Of a DNA stretch of 64,000 bases, positions 1-8,948 are shown one piece after another (position 1 is the stretch's first letter; each line of letters opens with the position of its first letter). Source of the stretch: Bacteroidia bacterium (GTDB lineage Bacteria > Bacteroidota > Bacteroidia > Cytophagales > Cyclobacteriaceae). The stretch is taken from assembly GCA_030432655.1 (NCBI GenBank), contig JAUILA010000016.1, positions 62,001 through 126,000 on the forward strand, read 5' to 3'. The notes below the pieces were generated by a model. It worked only from the letters and a program-made list of their open reading frames with translations, searched no databases and was not told the DNA's origin. Made by a program: the position numbers and the translations under genes.

Positions 1-399
1 CTGGCATTCCCTGTAAAGGACCTTCAGGAAACGCTGATATTTTATACGGAAATACTCGGATGCTCCACCGGCCGGACTTCTGATCAATGGATAGACTTTA
101 ACCTTTACGGTCACCAGGTAGTTGCACACCTCAGCCCGGAAGAGGCAGGACTTGCGGCCCGCAACGACGTGGACGGTGACCAGGTGCCTGTAAGACATTT
201 TGGCGTGGTACTTACGATGGAGCAATGGGAGGATTTAACGGAAAGGCTAAAACAAAAGCAAATTGATTTTATCATCGAACCGCATGTTCGATTCAGGGAT
301 CAGCCGGGAGAACAGGCCACTATGTTCTTTCTTGACCCAAGCGGGAATGCCCTGGAGTTCAAGGCTTTTAAGGACATGGACCGTTTATTTGCAAAATAA
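1..399 (+). CDS. VOC-family (glyoxalase/bleomycin-resistance fold) protein, 5' end missing
   Basis: The reading frame is open from base 1 to the stop at 397-399, giving 132 visible residues; the start lies outside the window. The visible part holds most of one VOC metalloenzyme domain: a start-like segment ([17 protein letters not shown]), a strand ending GHQVVAHLS, a second half beginning VRHFGVVL, and the closing strand [15 protein letters not shown]. In this family His and Glu at such positions (HxV, RHF, ALEFK) bind the metal. The substrate cannot be told; members include glyoxalases, dioxygenases and antibiotic-binding proteins. The next gene on the same strand begins 44 bases later. Confidence 0.8.
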   Translation: MAFPVKDLQETLIFYTEILGCSTGRTSDQWIDFNLYGHQVVAHLSPEEAGLAARNDVDGDQVPVRHFGVVLTMEQWEDLTERLKQKQIDFIIEPHVRFRDQPGEQATMFFLDPSGNALEFKAFKDMDRLFAK

Positions 400-443
400 A
401 AAACGTACCGAATCATTTTTTTGTATCTTTTGCGTTATTACGT

Positions 444-1442
444 ATGATGCGAGTATTCATATTCTTGCTGGCAGTTGCCACCGTCACATTTGCCAGGGCG
501 CAGGACAGAAAGGCTGAGGATCTGATAAACCGGATTGAAATTGACGGCGCTATTCCTAAGGATTTTCGCAGTGGAAAATCGCTTCTTCTGATATCCTGTT
601 CTGAGCAAACTGATTGTACGGACTGGCGGGAGATGGCAGCCGAAGCTCAACCGTTTCTTGCCGACGCCGGTATAGATGCCATAGCTACCTACTTCCTTGA
701 AGATATTCTTAGCGGGGTCGAACCTTCCAGGACTTTTCTACAGGCATTCGATGACCGTGAAATCACACACCTTGTATTTCTACGCCACGATACCGGTGGG
801 TATCAGGTCATACTTACTGAATTTAATCCCCGGGAATTTGTTCTGGAAGGACAGGCAGGCTGGGATACAAAGGCCCCGGAATTGCGGGATGCCATGACAA
901 ATACCTATCGTGCTGTTTCCACTTCCGGGCAGAAACTGCGAAACTTGTTAATCCTGAATCAGCCTGAATTCGGCGATATGGTTAATATCTTCACTGGTCG
1001 TCGTGCAGAGTTCTATGATCTGAATTTTGAATCGGACAAGCTGGCGATTTATCCTTTTGCCGATACGGCGCAGATCAGAGAAGTGATGGCTGATTATCCA
1101 TACAAATATGAAATCATTGATCCTGAAATTCCCGAAAAAGAATTGCGTTCGGAAGGATACGACTTTGTATTATATTACGTCCACACCCGGGCCGAAAATG
1201 CCAAAAAGCTGCTTGGATATGAGGTAAATGATAAAGAAACTTCTTTTGTTTCTGAATCAATGGAAGACGGCAAACCCGTACTGAATACATACTCCAAAGA
1301 TTCAGAAGTTTACAAATTTTACATCAAGCATGTATATAGCGGCAATATATTTCTCGGGAAAAAGTGGGATGCAGCACCGGACTGGCCAACTGCGCTTTCC
1401 AATTACATTTCCTTGCTGAGAAACGAATTGCTTAATAATTAG
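444..1442 (+). CDS. Secreted or periplasmic protein of unknown function
   Basis: A 332-residue protein beginning with a clear signal peptide (MMRVFIFLLAVATVTFARAQ, probable cleavage after the Ala-Gln region), so it is exported. I do not recognise the family. The mature part alternates charged helices and hydrophobic strands (for example KSLLLISCSEQ and THLVFLRHDTGGYQVIL), like a soluble alpha/beta protein, with no membrane segment after the signal. The ATG at 444 is followed by a second ATG at 447. It ends in a 4-base overlap with the convergent hydrolase gene. No function is proposed. Confidence 0.75.
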   Translation: MMRVFIFLLAVATVTFARAQDRKAEDLINRIEIDGAIPKDFRSGKSLLLISCSEQTDCTDWREMAAEAQPFLADAGIDAIATYFLEDILSGVEPSRTFLQAFDDREITHLVFLRHDTGGYQVILTEFNPREFVLEGQAGWDTKAPELRDAMTNTYRAVSTSGQKLRNLLILNQPEFGDMVNIFTGRRAEFYDLNFESDKLAIYPFADTAQIREVMADYPYKYEIIDPEIPEKELRSEGYDFVLYYVHTRAENAKKLLGYEVNDKETSFVSESMEDGKPVLNTYSKDSEVYKFYIKHVYSGNIFLGKKWDAAPDWPTALSNYISLLRNELLNN

Positions 1443-2188
1443 ATCGTCTTAAGGAAGTCGCCGATTATTGCTGCTGCCTTAGTGGGATTTTCCATCATAC
1501 CAAGGTGACCCGTTTCCTTCATCAGGTAAAAAGAACCATCAGGAGCCAGACCAGCCTGTTTCCTGATTGAATCGGCAGGAATAAATGTGTCATATTCTCC
1601 GGCTATAAGCAAAGACTTTCCGGCAAATCCGGATAAAAAATCAATGTGAGAAGGCCGGTCTCTCATGGCCAGCGTGTAATGAATTATTGATTCCTCCGGT
1701 GTATCAAATACTATATTTCTGACCTCATTCTCCCAATTACCTGCTTGATGATAGAGGCCTGGTAAAAATGTCTTCAGAAACGGGTCCTTTCCATTTTTCC
1801 TGATAAAATCGGCTGACTTTGTTCGGTTCACCTTTTTTTCCGGAGAATCGGCTTCTGCAGTGCTATGAAACAGGCAAAGAAAACGGCAGGCACTACCGGA
1901 CTGTTTCGCCAGGGAAAGCGCTATGTATCCGCCCATCGAGTGACCAATAACACCGAAGTTGGTTATCCCTTCCCCTTGCAAATATTTCAGAAATTTGGCT
2001 GCGACATCACTAAGAGCTGGTTTTTCAGCGGGCAGGGGCGATTGACCGAAGCCCGGTATATCGCAAGTTATATAGCTGAAATTCTCAGGAAGTTTGGGCA
2101 GGAGGTATTTCCATATTTCCCGGTTTTCACAAAATCCATGAAGAAGAAGTACGGGAAACCCTTCCCCGTGTTTGAGACAGGAAATCAT
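1439..2188 (-). CDS. Alpha/beta hydrolase
   Basis: A 249-residue alpha/beta-hydrolase-fold enzyme. The catalytic triad is visible: nucleophile Ser84 in GHSMGG, acid Asp200 in IAGEYDTF and His228 in ETGHLGM; the oxyanion segment LLLHGFC lies near residue 16. There is no signal peptide, so it should be cytosolic. Its ATG overlaps the stop codon of dxs by 4 bases (2185-2188), which implies translational coupling and one transcript with dxs. The substrate is unknown; related proteins are esterases, haloperoxidase-like or MenH-like enzymes. Confidence 0.88.
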   Translation of the reverse strand: MISCLKHGEGFPVLLLHGFCENREIWKYLLPKLPENFSYITCDIPGFGQSPLPAEKPALSDVAAKFLKYLQGEGITNFGVIGHSMGGYIALSLAKQSGSACRFLCLFHSTAEADSPEKKVNRTKSADFIRKNGKDPFLKTFLPGLYHQAGNWENEVRNIVFDTPEESIIHYTLAMRDRPSHIDFLSGFAGKSLLIAGEYDTFIPADSIRKQAGLAPDGSFYLMKETGHLGMMENPTKAAAIIGDFLKTI

Positions 2189-4113
2189 TCAGATGCAGAA
2201 ACCGATATGCCGACCATATCAAAGACAGCTTTCCTGATACCTTCCTGGTCAAATCCGCATTCGGCCTGAAGTTCTATTTGCTCTCCGTGTTCAATTATTG
2301 CGTCAGGAATTCCCAGCCGTCGAACACTCGCTGAATAGCCATGATCAGCCATAAACTCCAGCACAGCACTGCCAAACCCACCCTGGATACATCCATCCTC
2401 CACGGTGATGACTTTTTCATACTTCGTGAAAATCTTATGAAGAAGTTTTTCATCCAGTGGCTTAACGAAGCGCATATCGTAATGACCTGCGTCAACGCCA
2501 TTCTCCTTCAAATCTTCCAGAATATCCAGTGCATAATTGCCGATATGTCCGATAGTAAGTATTGCAATATCAGATCCTTCGCGTATAACCCTTCCGCTGC
2601 CAATTTCAATCGCCTCCATAGGGGTTTTCCATTCAGGCATAACTCCCTGACCTCTCGGGTAACGAATGGTAAATGCCTTACTTTCCCTTGGCAACTGAGC
2701 AGTATACATAAGGTTCCGCAGTTCCTGTTCGTTCATTGGTGACGAAACGATCATGTTGGGAATACACCTCATATAAGCAAGATCATACGCACCATGATGG
2801 GTAGGTCCGTCGGCCCCGGCAAACCCGGCCCGATCCAGACAGAAATTAACCGGCAAGTCCTGTATACAAACATCATGAATTACCTGGTCGTAGGCGCGCT
2901 GCATGAAGGTACTGTAAATGTTACAAAACGGTATAAGCCCCTGGGTGGCTAATCCCGCAGAAAATGTAACGGCGTGCTGCTCCGCGATACCCACATCGAA
3001 TGCCCGGTCGGGCATGGCCTCCATCATGATGTTCATGGAAGATCCACTGGGCATCGCCGGCGTGATCCCCATTATTTTATCATTCTCCTCTGCCAGCTCC
3101 ACGATCGTATGACCAAATACCTGCTGGTATTTAGGTGGCTGAGGAGCATCATGTGATTTTTTTCGGATTTCTCCTGTAACCTTGTCAAACTTACCGGGTG
3201 CATGCCAGGTGGTCTTGTCGCCGTGTTCGGCGGGAGCATAGCCCTTTCCCTTCGTGGTGATACAGTGCAGGATTTTAGGACCTTTGATATCCTTCAGGTC
3301 TTTGAGCACGTGAACCAGGTGATCGACATCATGTCCGTCTACCGGTCCGAAATACCGAAGGTTCAGCGATTCAAACATGTTGCTCTGGCTCAGAACAAAC
3401 GCCTTCATGCTGGCCTCAAGTTTTGAAACAATCTCCCGGGCGTTAGGTCCGAATTTACTGATCTTCCCAAGTACTTTCCATATTTCATCGCGAACCTTAT
3501 TATAGGCGTGTGATGTCGTGATATCAGTGAGGTAGTCCTTTAATGCTCCTACATTCGGATCAATCGACATGCAGTTGTCATTGAGAATAATCAGCAGGTT
3601 GGTATTGCTTACTCCCGCATGATTCATCCCTTCAAAAGCCAGTCCGCCCGTCATAGCTCCGTCCCCGATGACTGCTATATGCTGCTTTTCAAAATCTTTT
3701 TTGTAGTGGGACGCTTCTGCCATCCCAAGAGCGGCAGATATGGAAGTGGACGAATGGCCAACTCCAAACGTGTCATATTCGCTTTCCTTTCGTTTTGGAA
3801 ACCCGGAAATCCCTTTGTACATCCGATTGGAATGGAAATCATCCCTGCGTCCGGTTAGAATTTTATGTCCGTATGCCTGATGTCCCACATCCCATACGAT
3901 CTGATCGACAGGCGTATTAAAAACATAGTGTAAGGCGACCGTAAGTTCGACAACCCCCAGGCTGGCCCCGAAATGGCCACCGTAAACGGATACATTATCG
4001 ATAATAAAATCTCGTAGCTCTTCGCTTAGCTGAACCAGTTGGGCCTGGTCAAGTTTCTTTAGATCTTCGGGGCTGTGTATTGATCCTAATAAATTTCCTG
4101 GAGTGATCAACAT
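2185..4113 (-). CDS. dxs: 1-deoxy-D-xylulose-5-phosphate synthase
   Basis: This enzyme condenses pyruvate with glyceraldehyde 3-phosphate using thiamine diphosphate, the first step of the MEP isoprenoid pathway. At 642 residues it is the usual length. Visible hallmarks are His47 in GGHFGASLG, the thiamine diphosphate/Mg motif GDGAMTGG at about 150-157 followed by NDN, the catalytic Glu in VGIAEQHAV, and the arginine-binding loop FAGADGPTHHGAYD. The start is ATG 4113 with no obvious Shine-Dalgarno, and a TAnnTTTG promoter element sits about 100 bases upstream. The downstream hydrolase overlaps it by 4 bases. Confidence 0.97.
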   Translation of the reverse strand: MLITPGNLLGSIHSPEDLKKLDQAQLVQLSEELRDFIIDNVSVYGGHFGASLGVVELTVALHYVFNTPVDQIVWDVGHQAYGHKILTGRRDDFHSNRMYKGISGFPKRKESEYDTFGVGHSSTSISAALGMAEASHYKKDFEKQHIAVIGDGAMTGGLAFEGMNHAGVSNTNLLIILNDNCMSIDPNVGALKDYLTDITTSHAYNKVRDEIWKVLGKISKFGPNAREIVSKLEASMKAFVLSQSNMFESLNLRYFGPVDGHDVDHLVHVLKDLKDIKGPKILHCITTKGKGYAPAEHGDKTTWHAPGKFDKVTGEIRKKSHDAPQPPKYQQVFGHTIVELAEENDKIMGITPAMPSGSSMNIMMEAMPDRAFDVGIAEQHAVTFSAGLATQGLIPFCNIYSTFMQRAYDQVIHDVCIQDLPVNFCLDRAGFAGADGPTHHGAYDLAYMRCIPNMIVSSPMNEQELRNLMYTAQLPRESKAFTIRYPRGQGVMPEWKTPMEAIEIGSGRVIREGSDIAILTIGHIGNYALDILEDLKENGVDAGHYDMRFVKPLDEKLLHKIFTKYEKVITVEDGCIQGGFGSAVLEFMADHGYSASVRRLGIPDAIIEHGEQIELQAECGFDQEGIRKAVFDMVGISVSASE

Positions 4114-4210
4114 TTGCGTTTAAATAAAAAACTTTACGTCTAGAACAAAAAGGTAAGGTAAGTGTTTTGATACCGTATTCCAAACCTTCGGTTTCTTCCA
4201 CGTTATTCCG

Positions 4211-4218
4211 CAAAAGTA
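4211..4218 (-). promoter_or_regulatory. Candidate Bacteroidota -7 promoter element for dxs
   Basis: Read on the minus strand the bases are TACTTTTG followed by C, an exact match to the Bacteroidota -7 consensus TAnnTTTG. It lies 97 bases before the dxs ATG. I see no good TTTG -33 element at the expected distance, so this rests on one element. Confidence 0.45.
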
Positions 4219-4262
4219 CATAATTTTTAAATTGATAATAGGTGATTGAAGGTCATAAGTAA

Positions 4263-4270
4263 TATCTTTG
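4263..4270 (+). promoter_or_regulatory. Candidate -7 promoter element for scpA
   Basis: TATCTTTG matches TAnnTTTG exactly, 31 bases before the proposed TTG start of scpA. The -33 region is weak (ATTG at 4245-4248 is too close). Confidence 0.45.
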
Positions 4271-4301
4271 ATGTCCATCAGAAACAATTAACCAAAGGAT
4301 A

Positions 4302-5051
4302 TTGAGTTTTGAGATCAAGTTACCGTTATTCGAAGGTCCCTTCGACCTGCTTCTGTTCTTTATAGAACGGGATGAACTTGACATTCACGATATCCCCATT
4401 TCGAGCATTACCAAAGATTTTCTTGATTATCTGCACCACCTCGAATCCATGAATATTGAGGTAGCCAGTGAATTTATCCTGGTGGCGGCTACCCTGATGC
4501 GCATAAAATCCAAAATGCTTCTGCCGCGTCCGCAGCTGGATGAAGAAGGTAATGAAATAGATCCGCGGGAAGAGCTCGTCAGGCACCTGCTGGAATACAA
4601 AAAGTATAAGTCTGTTCTTGAAGAGCTCAAGCAGATGGAGGAGAATGAGATCTTCAAGGAAAAACGGGGTAATGTTCACCGTGAGATCCGGAAGCTTTCC
4701 GAAAGTGTAAATGTGGAGGCTGAAATGCAGGATCTTGACCTTTATAAACTTATGAAGGTCTTTCATCGGGTCATGGAGCGCTACAAGATCGAACAGAATA
4801 AGCCAGTCCACCAGGTCATTCAGTTTCCCTACACCATTGACGGACAAAAAGAACAGATCCTTGGTGATTTACACGGACGGGACCGATTGTCATTTGGCCA
4901 GCTGATCGATAAAAATCCTACAAAAATTGCTGCTATCTTTAATTTTCTGGCAATTCTAGAGCTTCTCCAACTCCGGATTATCACCCTTCACCTGGGTGAA
5001 GGCTTTAATAATTTCTGGATTGAAAAACTGGAGGAGGTACACTCAGAGTAG
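4302..5051 (+). CDS. scpA: Segregation and condensation protein A (kleisin of SMC complex)
   Basis: ScpA is the kleisin bridge between the SMC heads in the bacterial condensin (SMC-ScpA-ScpB). The N-terminus FEIKLPLFEGPFDLLLFFI is the typical ScpA SMC-neck-binding start, followed by ATLMRIKSKMLLP; the C-terminal part (TFLAILELLQLR-like region) forms the winged helix that binds the other SMC head. Length 249 is usual. The start codon is TTG at 4302, chosen because homologues start at this point and AAAGGA lies 7-12 bases upstream. Neither smc nor scpB is in the window. The next gene starts immediately after the stop. Confidence 0.95.
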   Translation: MSFEIKLPLFEGPFDLLLFFIERDELDIHDIPISSITKDFLDYLHHLESMNIEVASEFILVAATLMRIKSKMLLPRPQLDEEGNEIDPREELVRHLLEYKKYKSVLEELKQMEENEIFKEKRGNVHREIRKLSESVNVEAEMQDLDLYKLMKVFHRVMERYKIEQNKPVHQVIQFPYTIDGQKEQILGDLHGRDRLSFGQLIDKNPTKIAAIFNFLAILELLQLRIITLHLGEGFNNFWIEKLEEVHSE

Positions 5052-6107
5052 ATGAACCTTGATACCCAGAAAATATTAAAGACCCTCAACCCAAACAAGG
5101 TCTGGCTACCCGCTGCAATCAGCATAGGTTTCGTCATATATCTGGTCGTAACAGACGACAGTTTCACACCTGAGAAACTGAACCTGATCTTCACAGCAAG
5201 TGTATTCCCCATCGTTCTCGCTTTTACAGCACTCCTGATGAAGGAAATCGCCACGATCTACAGGATCAGGACGTTGACCAATGAAGAACTCAGCTGGACG
5301 AGCAGTATTTATGTGATTATTCTCTGGGAATTCGCTTCAGCGGTTACCCCATCTGTAGTAGGCGGGACAGCTGTTGCGGTTTTTATTCTCCTGAAGGAAA
5401 AGATTAACCTCGGCAAAGCCCTCGCCTATGTGATGCTGACGGCTATTCTTGATAATCTATTCTTTGTTACCGCCGCTCCATTGGCACTGATCTTTTTTGG
5501 TGGTGATATATTCCCTGATCTGAATGCTACTCTGCGATACCTGTTTATCCTGAGCTATTTTTTAATTGCCCTTTATACCTTGATCATGAGCTTTGCCCTC
5601 TTCTGGAAACCACGTGTTTTCAAATGGATTCTGATCAGGATTACCTCAATCGGCTTCCTGAGAAGGTGGAGGTATTCGGCTTATCAGCATGGCAACGAGG
5701 TGATGTGGGCATCGTCTCTGCTTAAGGGAAAGAATCTTTCGTACTGGGTGAAAATCTCAGTGGCCACCATAATTGCCTGGGTTTGCCGCTATATGATCCT
5801 GAATTTCATAGTAGAATCCTACACCGAAGGAATTACCATCAGTACACATTTCCTGATCTTCGGCAAGCAATTGATTTTATGGATCGTGATGCTTATTTCA
5901 CCAACCCCGGGCAGTGCCGGTACCGCGGAACATTTCTTCATGGATTTTTTCCAGATGTACCTTGGGGAATATACCCTGGGCGCTACGTTACTATGGCGGA
6001 TAATTACCTATTACCCCTACCTGATTATCGGTGCACTGGCATTACCACGATGGATCGCCCGCGTATTCTTTAAGAAAAAGGAAAGCGAAGAATCACAGGC
6101 TTCGTAG
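5052..6107 (+). CDS. Lysylphosphatidylglycerol synthase TM-region / flippase-like membrane protein
   Basis: A 351-residue polytopic inner-membrane protein with about eight hydrophobic helices. It fits the UPF0104 family (membrane part of MprF, flippase-like): the AVTPSVVGGTAVAVFIL segment and the late SPTPGSAGTAEHFF loop are typical. Members flip or scan lipids, but the cargo here is unknown, and there is no MprF-type synthase domain. The ATG begins directly after the scpA stop codon (no spacer), so the two are likely co-translated. It overlaps convergently with coaE by 15 bases. Confidence 0.85.
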   Translation: MNLDTQKILKTLNPNKVWLPAAISIGFVIYLVVTDDSFTPEKLNLIFTASVFPIVLAFTALLMKEIATIYRIRTLTNEELSWTSSIYVIILWEFASAVTPSVVGGTAVAVFILLKEKINLGKALAYVMLTAILDNLFFVTAAPLALIFFGGDIFPDLNATLRYLFILSYFLIALYTLIMSFALFWKPRVFKWILIRITSIGFLRRWRYSAYQHGNEVMWASSLLKGKNLSYWVKISVATIIAWVCRYMILNFIVESYTEGITISTHFLIFGKQLILWIVMLISPTPGSAGTAEHFFMDFFQMYLGEYTLGATLLWRIITYYPYLIIGALALPRWIARVFFKKKESEESQAS

Positions 6108-6683
6108 GCGATTATCAATCGAAATCACCTGCGGGATCACAAGATTTGAATCGTCATTAACAATAGTGAAGTCTGCCTTCTCCATTCTGTCGGCATCGGA
6201 GAGCTGTCGGGAGATAATATCCATTATTTGCTGCTCACTACGCTGAGGGTCTCTTTTCCGGATTCTATTGATACGAATATTTTCCGGGGCATTCACATTG
6301 ATCAGAAAATCCAGTTCCCGGTAACTGCCCGTTTCCACCAATAGAGCAGCTTCTTTGATGGTATACGGAGTGGTTTGATCATTATGCCAACTTTCATAAT
6401 CCCGGCGAACGGCCGGATGGACAAGAGCGTTCAACTTTTCAAGGAGTTCGGGATTACCAAATGTCCGTGAGGCAACGTATTGACGATTGAGTTGACCGTT
6501 CTGATAAGACTGCTCTCCAATTAAATCCTTCACCGATCGCATCAGTTCGCGATCGTTATGCATCAGCCATTTGGCACGCGAGTCAGCATCGTATACCGGA
6601 ATATCAAGAATACCGAAAATCCGGCAGATAAGGCTCTTCCCGGATCCGATACCCCCGGTAACTCCAACCTTCAGCACACTCAT
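6093..6683 (-). CDS. coaE: Dephospho-CoA kinase
   Basis: CoaE phosphorylates the ribose 3'-OH of dephospho-CoA, the last step of coenzyme A synthesis. The P-loop GGIGSGKS is at residues 10-17; other family signs are DADSRAKWLM, HPAVRRDYESW and VNAPENIRINRIRKRD. The 196-residue length is normal. The ATG overlaps the end of the YbbR gene by 4 bases, so it is the last gene of a run that starts near leucine dehydrogenase or nusB. Its 3' end overlaps the flippase-like gene on the opposite strand. Confidence 0.96.
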   Translation of the reverse strand: MSVLKVGVTGGIGSGKSLICRIFGILDIPVYDADSRAKWLMHNDRELMRSVKDLIGEQSYQNGQLNRQYVASRTFGNPELLEKLNALVHPAVRRDYESWHNDQTTPYTIKEAALLVETGSYRELDFLINVNAPENIRINRIRKRDPQRSEQQIMDIISRQLSDADRMEKADFTIVNDDSNLVIPQVISIDNRLRSL

Positions 6684-7630
6684 CTTTCGTCGCGGACAGA
6701 TACCGCTGAAGAATCATAGGAAATATCAGCCAGCCCAAGCGGATAACTTGCCAGCCGGGGAATGATGGTGGAGTCTTCACCCATTGCTGACAAATCCCCG
6801 ACCATGGTAAAATCACCCGGTTCAATCATATCAGCCCTGTCGCTTTCCACGGAGAATGAAATACGGACAGTCACATCGGTAAATAATGAATCATTCTCAT
6901 CCCCGTTAATAAGGTTTAACGGGAGATCATATTCCCTCTGTTCATATTCTCCCGTGGTAAATGAAACCTGTACAATAGGGGGGTCAGAAGAGGTGACCTT
7001 TTGAGGTACAGGAACCGAAATATTTTGTTCAAAGTCGTTGCTGATCTGATCCTCCCCAAGACGGAGATAGAGGCTGTCAGACATGTTCTCAAGATAGGTT
7101 CTGGGACCATGGAAAATTACCGAATCAGGGGAAATCTGAATTCTTGAGGTAAGCCGGTAGCCCTCTTCCAGCGGTACATTGACACTATCAACGAACAATT
7201 GAAAAACCTTCGTGGCCCTTTCATCAAGGTCAATATGCAGCGTATCGGTCAGCACATAATTTAATTGGAGCTCACTGATCTGATCGGAAATCAGACTGGG
7301 AATTGATATGGCCGATAGTCCTTTGATTTCCGCCGGATTATCCAGAGGAATCAGCAGGGGCGAGGTTTTAATACCAAGGTTATTTCTCAGCAAATTCCAG
7401 CCGACCCCATTGACGTTAATTGCAACCTGTGTTGGCAGATCTTCTACTTCAATGTACCTGGATTTGTCGTATACAAATTGAATAGGATAATTGAGAGTAG
7501 CGGTATGCTGTTTATTCATTGCATTGAGAAACCAGAACGTTGTAGCCGCCGCGATACACAACAAGATCACCCGAAAACGGTTTGTCCTTGTTGGTCTAAG
7601 CGACTTCAATATTTCTCCGAACGAACTCAC
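6680..7630 (-). CDS. YbbR-like domain protein (CdaR-related)
   Basis: A 316-residue protein with one N-terminal membrane helix (about residues 21-38) and an extracytoplasmic region built of YbbR-like beta repeats (for example YPIQFVYDKSRYIEVEDLP and the repeat around TSRIQISPDSVIFHGP). In Gram-positive bacteria YbbR proteins (CdaR) control the diadenylate cyclase CdaA; no cdaA is visible here, so that role is only an analogy. The start is GTG at 7630, just after the yajC stop (2-base gap), and the 3' end overlaps coaE. The gene order yajC-ybbR-coaE recurs in Bacteroidota. Confidence 0.82.
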   Translation of the reverse strand: MSSFGEILKSLRPTRTNRFRVILLCIAAATTFWFLNAMNKQHTATLNYPIQFVYDKSRYIEVEDLPTQVAINVNGVGWNLLRNNLGIKTSPLLIPLDNPAEIKGLSAISIPSLISDQISELQLNYVLTDTLHIDLDERATKVFQLFVDSVNVPLEEGYRLTSRIQISPDSVIFHGPRTYLENMSDSLYLRLGEDQISNDFEQNISVPVPQKVTSSDPPIVQVSFTTGEYEQREYDLPLNLINGDENDSLFTDVTVRISFSVESDRADMIEPGDFTMVGDLSAMGEDSTIIPRLASYPLGLADISYDSSAVSVRDER

Positions 7631-7632
7631 GT

Positions 7633-7950
7633 TTATTTTTTCTTTTCTTCCGCAGGTTTGGATGCCTCCAGGGAAATAGAACTTTTTGACATAACGAGTT
7701 TCACTCCTTTGTCAACCTCGAGCACAACTTTATCATCTTCTACCGATAACACTTTTCCATGGATACCTCCGATAGTCACCACGAGATCTCCCCGTTTGAT
7801 CTCCTCGAGAAATTTCTTTTGTTCCTTTTGCTTTTTCTGCTGCGGCCGGATCATAAAGAAATAGAAAACAATAGCCACGCCGGCGAGCAATATAAGGGAA
7901 CCAAAATTCCCACCCTGTCCGGAAGCCTGTAATAAAATAGAATGAAACAT
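7633..7950 (-). CDS. yajC: Preprotein translocase subunit YajC
   Basis: YajC is a small inner-membrane partner of SecDF in protein export. The single helix is followed by the family signature FYFFMIRPQQKKQKEQKKF, then a small beta domain (RGDLVVTIGGIHGKVLSV) and a Lys-rich tail. I place the start at ATG 7950 (MFHSILLQ...), giving 105 residues, because this matches the usual short N-terminus; an in-frame TTG at 7974 would add eight residues. It sits between DUF1573 and ybbR. Confidence 0.93.
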   Translation of the reverse strand: MFHSILLQASGQGGNFGSLILLAGVAIVFYFFMIRPQQKKQKEQKKFLEEIKRGDLVVTIGGIHGKVLSVEDDKVVLEVDKGVKLVMSKSSISLEASKPAEEKKK

Positions 7951-7984
7951 AGTTTTTAGTATTGTGAATGCCAAAATTCGCTAA

Positions 7985-8023
7985 ATCAAATAATAAATCC
8001 CAACCCTTTGCAGGATTGGGATT
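7985..8023 (-). terminator. Rho-independent terminator after the DUF1573 gene
   Basis: AATCCCAA (7996-8003) pairs with TTGGGATT (8016-8023), 8 bp with a further two G-C pairs possible inside. Read on the minus strand, the hairpin is followed by a T-rich run (TTATTATTTGATTT). It stands 28 bases after the DUF1573 stop and upstream of yajC, so it could end or attenuate transcription into yajC. Confidence 0.65.
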
Positions 8024-8050
8024 CACAATCTGAAATATAATAGCTTATAA

Positions 8051-8572
8051 TTACTGAACAGCAGTTCCGCCAGGTCCGTTAACCATTGCCTTAATGCGAA
8101 GCATTGTTTTCTTAGGCCAGGTGTTTGCCGTAATAGTTACTGTCTTGTTCTGCAGGTTCATTTTTCCCTTGCTGTCGAAGGCTACAGTGAGCTCACCGCT
8201 TTCACCCGGAGCAATCGGCTCACGCGTATAAGTCGGAACGGTACAACCACATGATCCCACGGCACTTTGAATGATAAGAGGAGCTTCTCCTTCATTTGTG
8301 AATTGGAAAACATGTTCTACAACATCTCCCTGGTTTATCGCACCAAAATCGTGCTCAACCTGATCAAATTTAAATTCCGGGAGAGGGCCTTCCGGTTTCT
8401 GGTCGGCCTGAGCCGGAGCAGCAGTTGACGGTGCTGAAGATCCAGTGGATTCAAGTTCGGCCAGTCGGCTTTCGAGATCTGCAATTCGTTTTTCTGCGTC
8501 CTTATTGCTTCCGCATGCGGTCATCAGCGCAACCATAAAGGCCATCAGAAAAAATTTCGCTTGATGTTTCAT
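8051..8572 (-). CDS. DUF1573 lipoprotein
   Basis: A 173-residue predicted lipoprotein: the signal peptide ends in the lipobox MTAC, with Cys20 followed by GSNKD. A short coiled segment (AEKRIADLESRLAELES) and an Ala/Pro linker lead to a DUF1573 domain at about residues 68-170, an Ig-like fold with the typical FDFGAINQGD-type strand (here EHDFGAINQGD) and SAVGSCGCTVP. DUF1573 proteins are abundant in Bacteroidota and of unknown role. It is followed by a terminator hairpin at 7996-8023. Confidence 0.88.
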   Translation of the reverse strand: MKHQAKFFLMAFMVALMTACGSNKDAEKRIADLESRLAELESTGSSAPSTAAPAQADQKPEGPLPEFKFDQVEHDFGAINQGDVVEHVFQFTNEGEAPLIIQSAVGSCGCTVPTYTREPIAPGESGELTVAFDSKGKMNLQNKTVTITANTWPKKTMLRIKAMVNGPGGTAVQ

Positions 8573-8626
8573 AGTTCTGTTTTAAGTATCGATTAGTTAA
8601 ATAAAAATATGATTAAAAATCATTCA

Positions 8627-8935
8627 TTAATTCTCATCAGTCTTCTTGATCTGGTCAAGAAGCTGATCAACATCCTTTAACAGATGTTCAGCTTTTTCGC
8701 GGGCATCATTCACCACTCGTTCGCCGTGTGTTTTGGCTTCCGAGAGTGCCCCGTTCTTATCGGATACCAGGTCATCCAGCAGTTCCTCAAGGGTCTGCTT
8801 GTATTTCTGGAGTCGGTATGTCAGCCGGTCCCTGGTGTTTGACCCTTTATCAGGCGCATACAACACCCCTACAGCGGCCCCAGTTAAAGCGCCTATAAGG
8901 AATGCCAGAAACGAACTACCACTATTTTTACTCAT
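8627..8935 (-). CDS. YtxH domain protein
   Basis: A 102-residue protein with one N-terminal hydrophobic stretch (SFLAFLIGALTGAAVGVLYAP) and the YtxH signature YAPDKGSNTRDRL, then a long charged amphipathic helix ending KDVDQLLDQIKK. YtxH proteins are small membrane-anchored proteins linked to stress in Firmicutes; the role here is unknown. It lies 13 bases after nusB in the same direction. Confidence 0.85.
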   Translation of the reverse strand: MSKNSGSSFLAFLIGALTGAAVGVLYAPDKGSNTRDRLTYRLQKYKQTLEELLDDLVSDKNGALSEAKTHGERVVNDAREKAEHLLKDVDQLLDQIKKTDEN

Positions 8936-8948
8936 GCTATAAATATAT

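Noticed and set aside
2341-3858. Several plus-strand open frames inside dxs
   Set aside because: They lie antisense to a full-length, motif-complete dxs and show no recognizable domain.
4114-4301. Possible riboswitch (thiamine) before dxs
   Set aside because: I could not find the conserved TPP box or stem arrangement; only promoter elements and A/T-rich DNA are seen.
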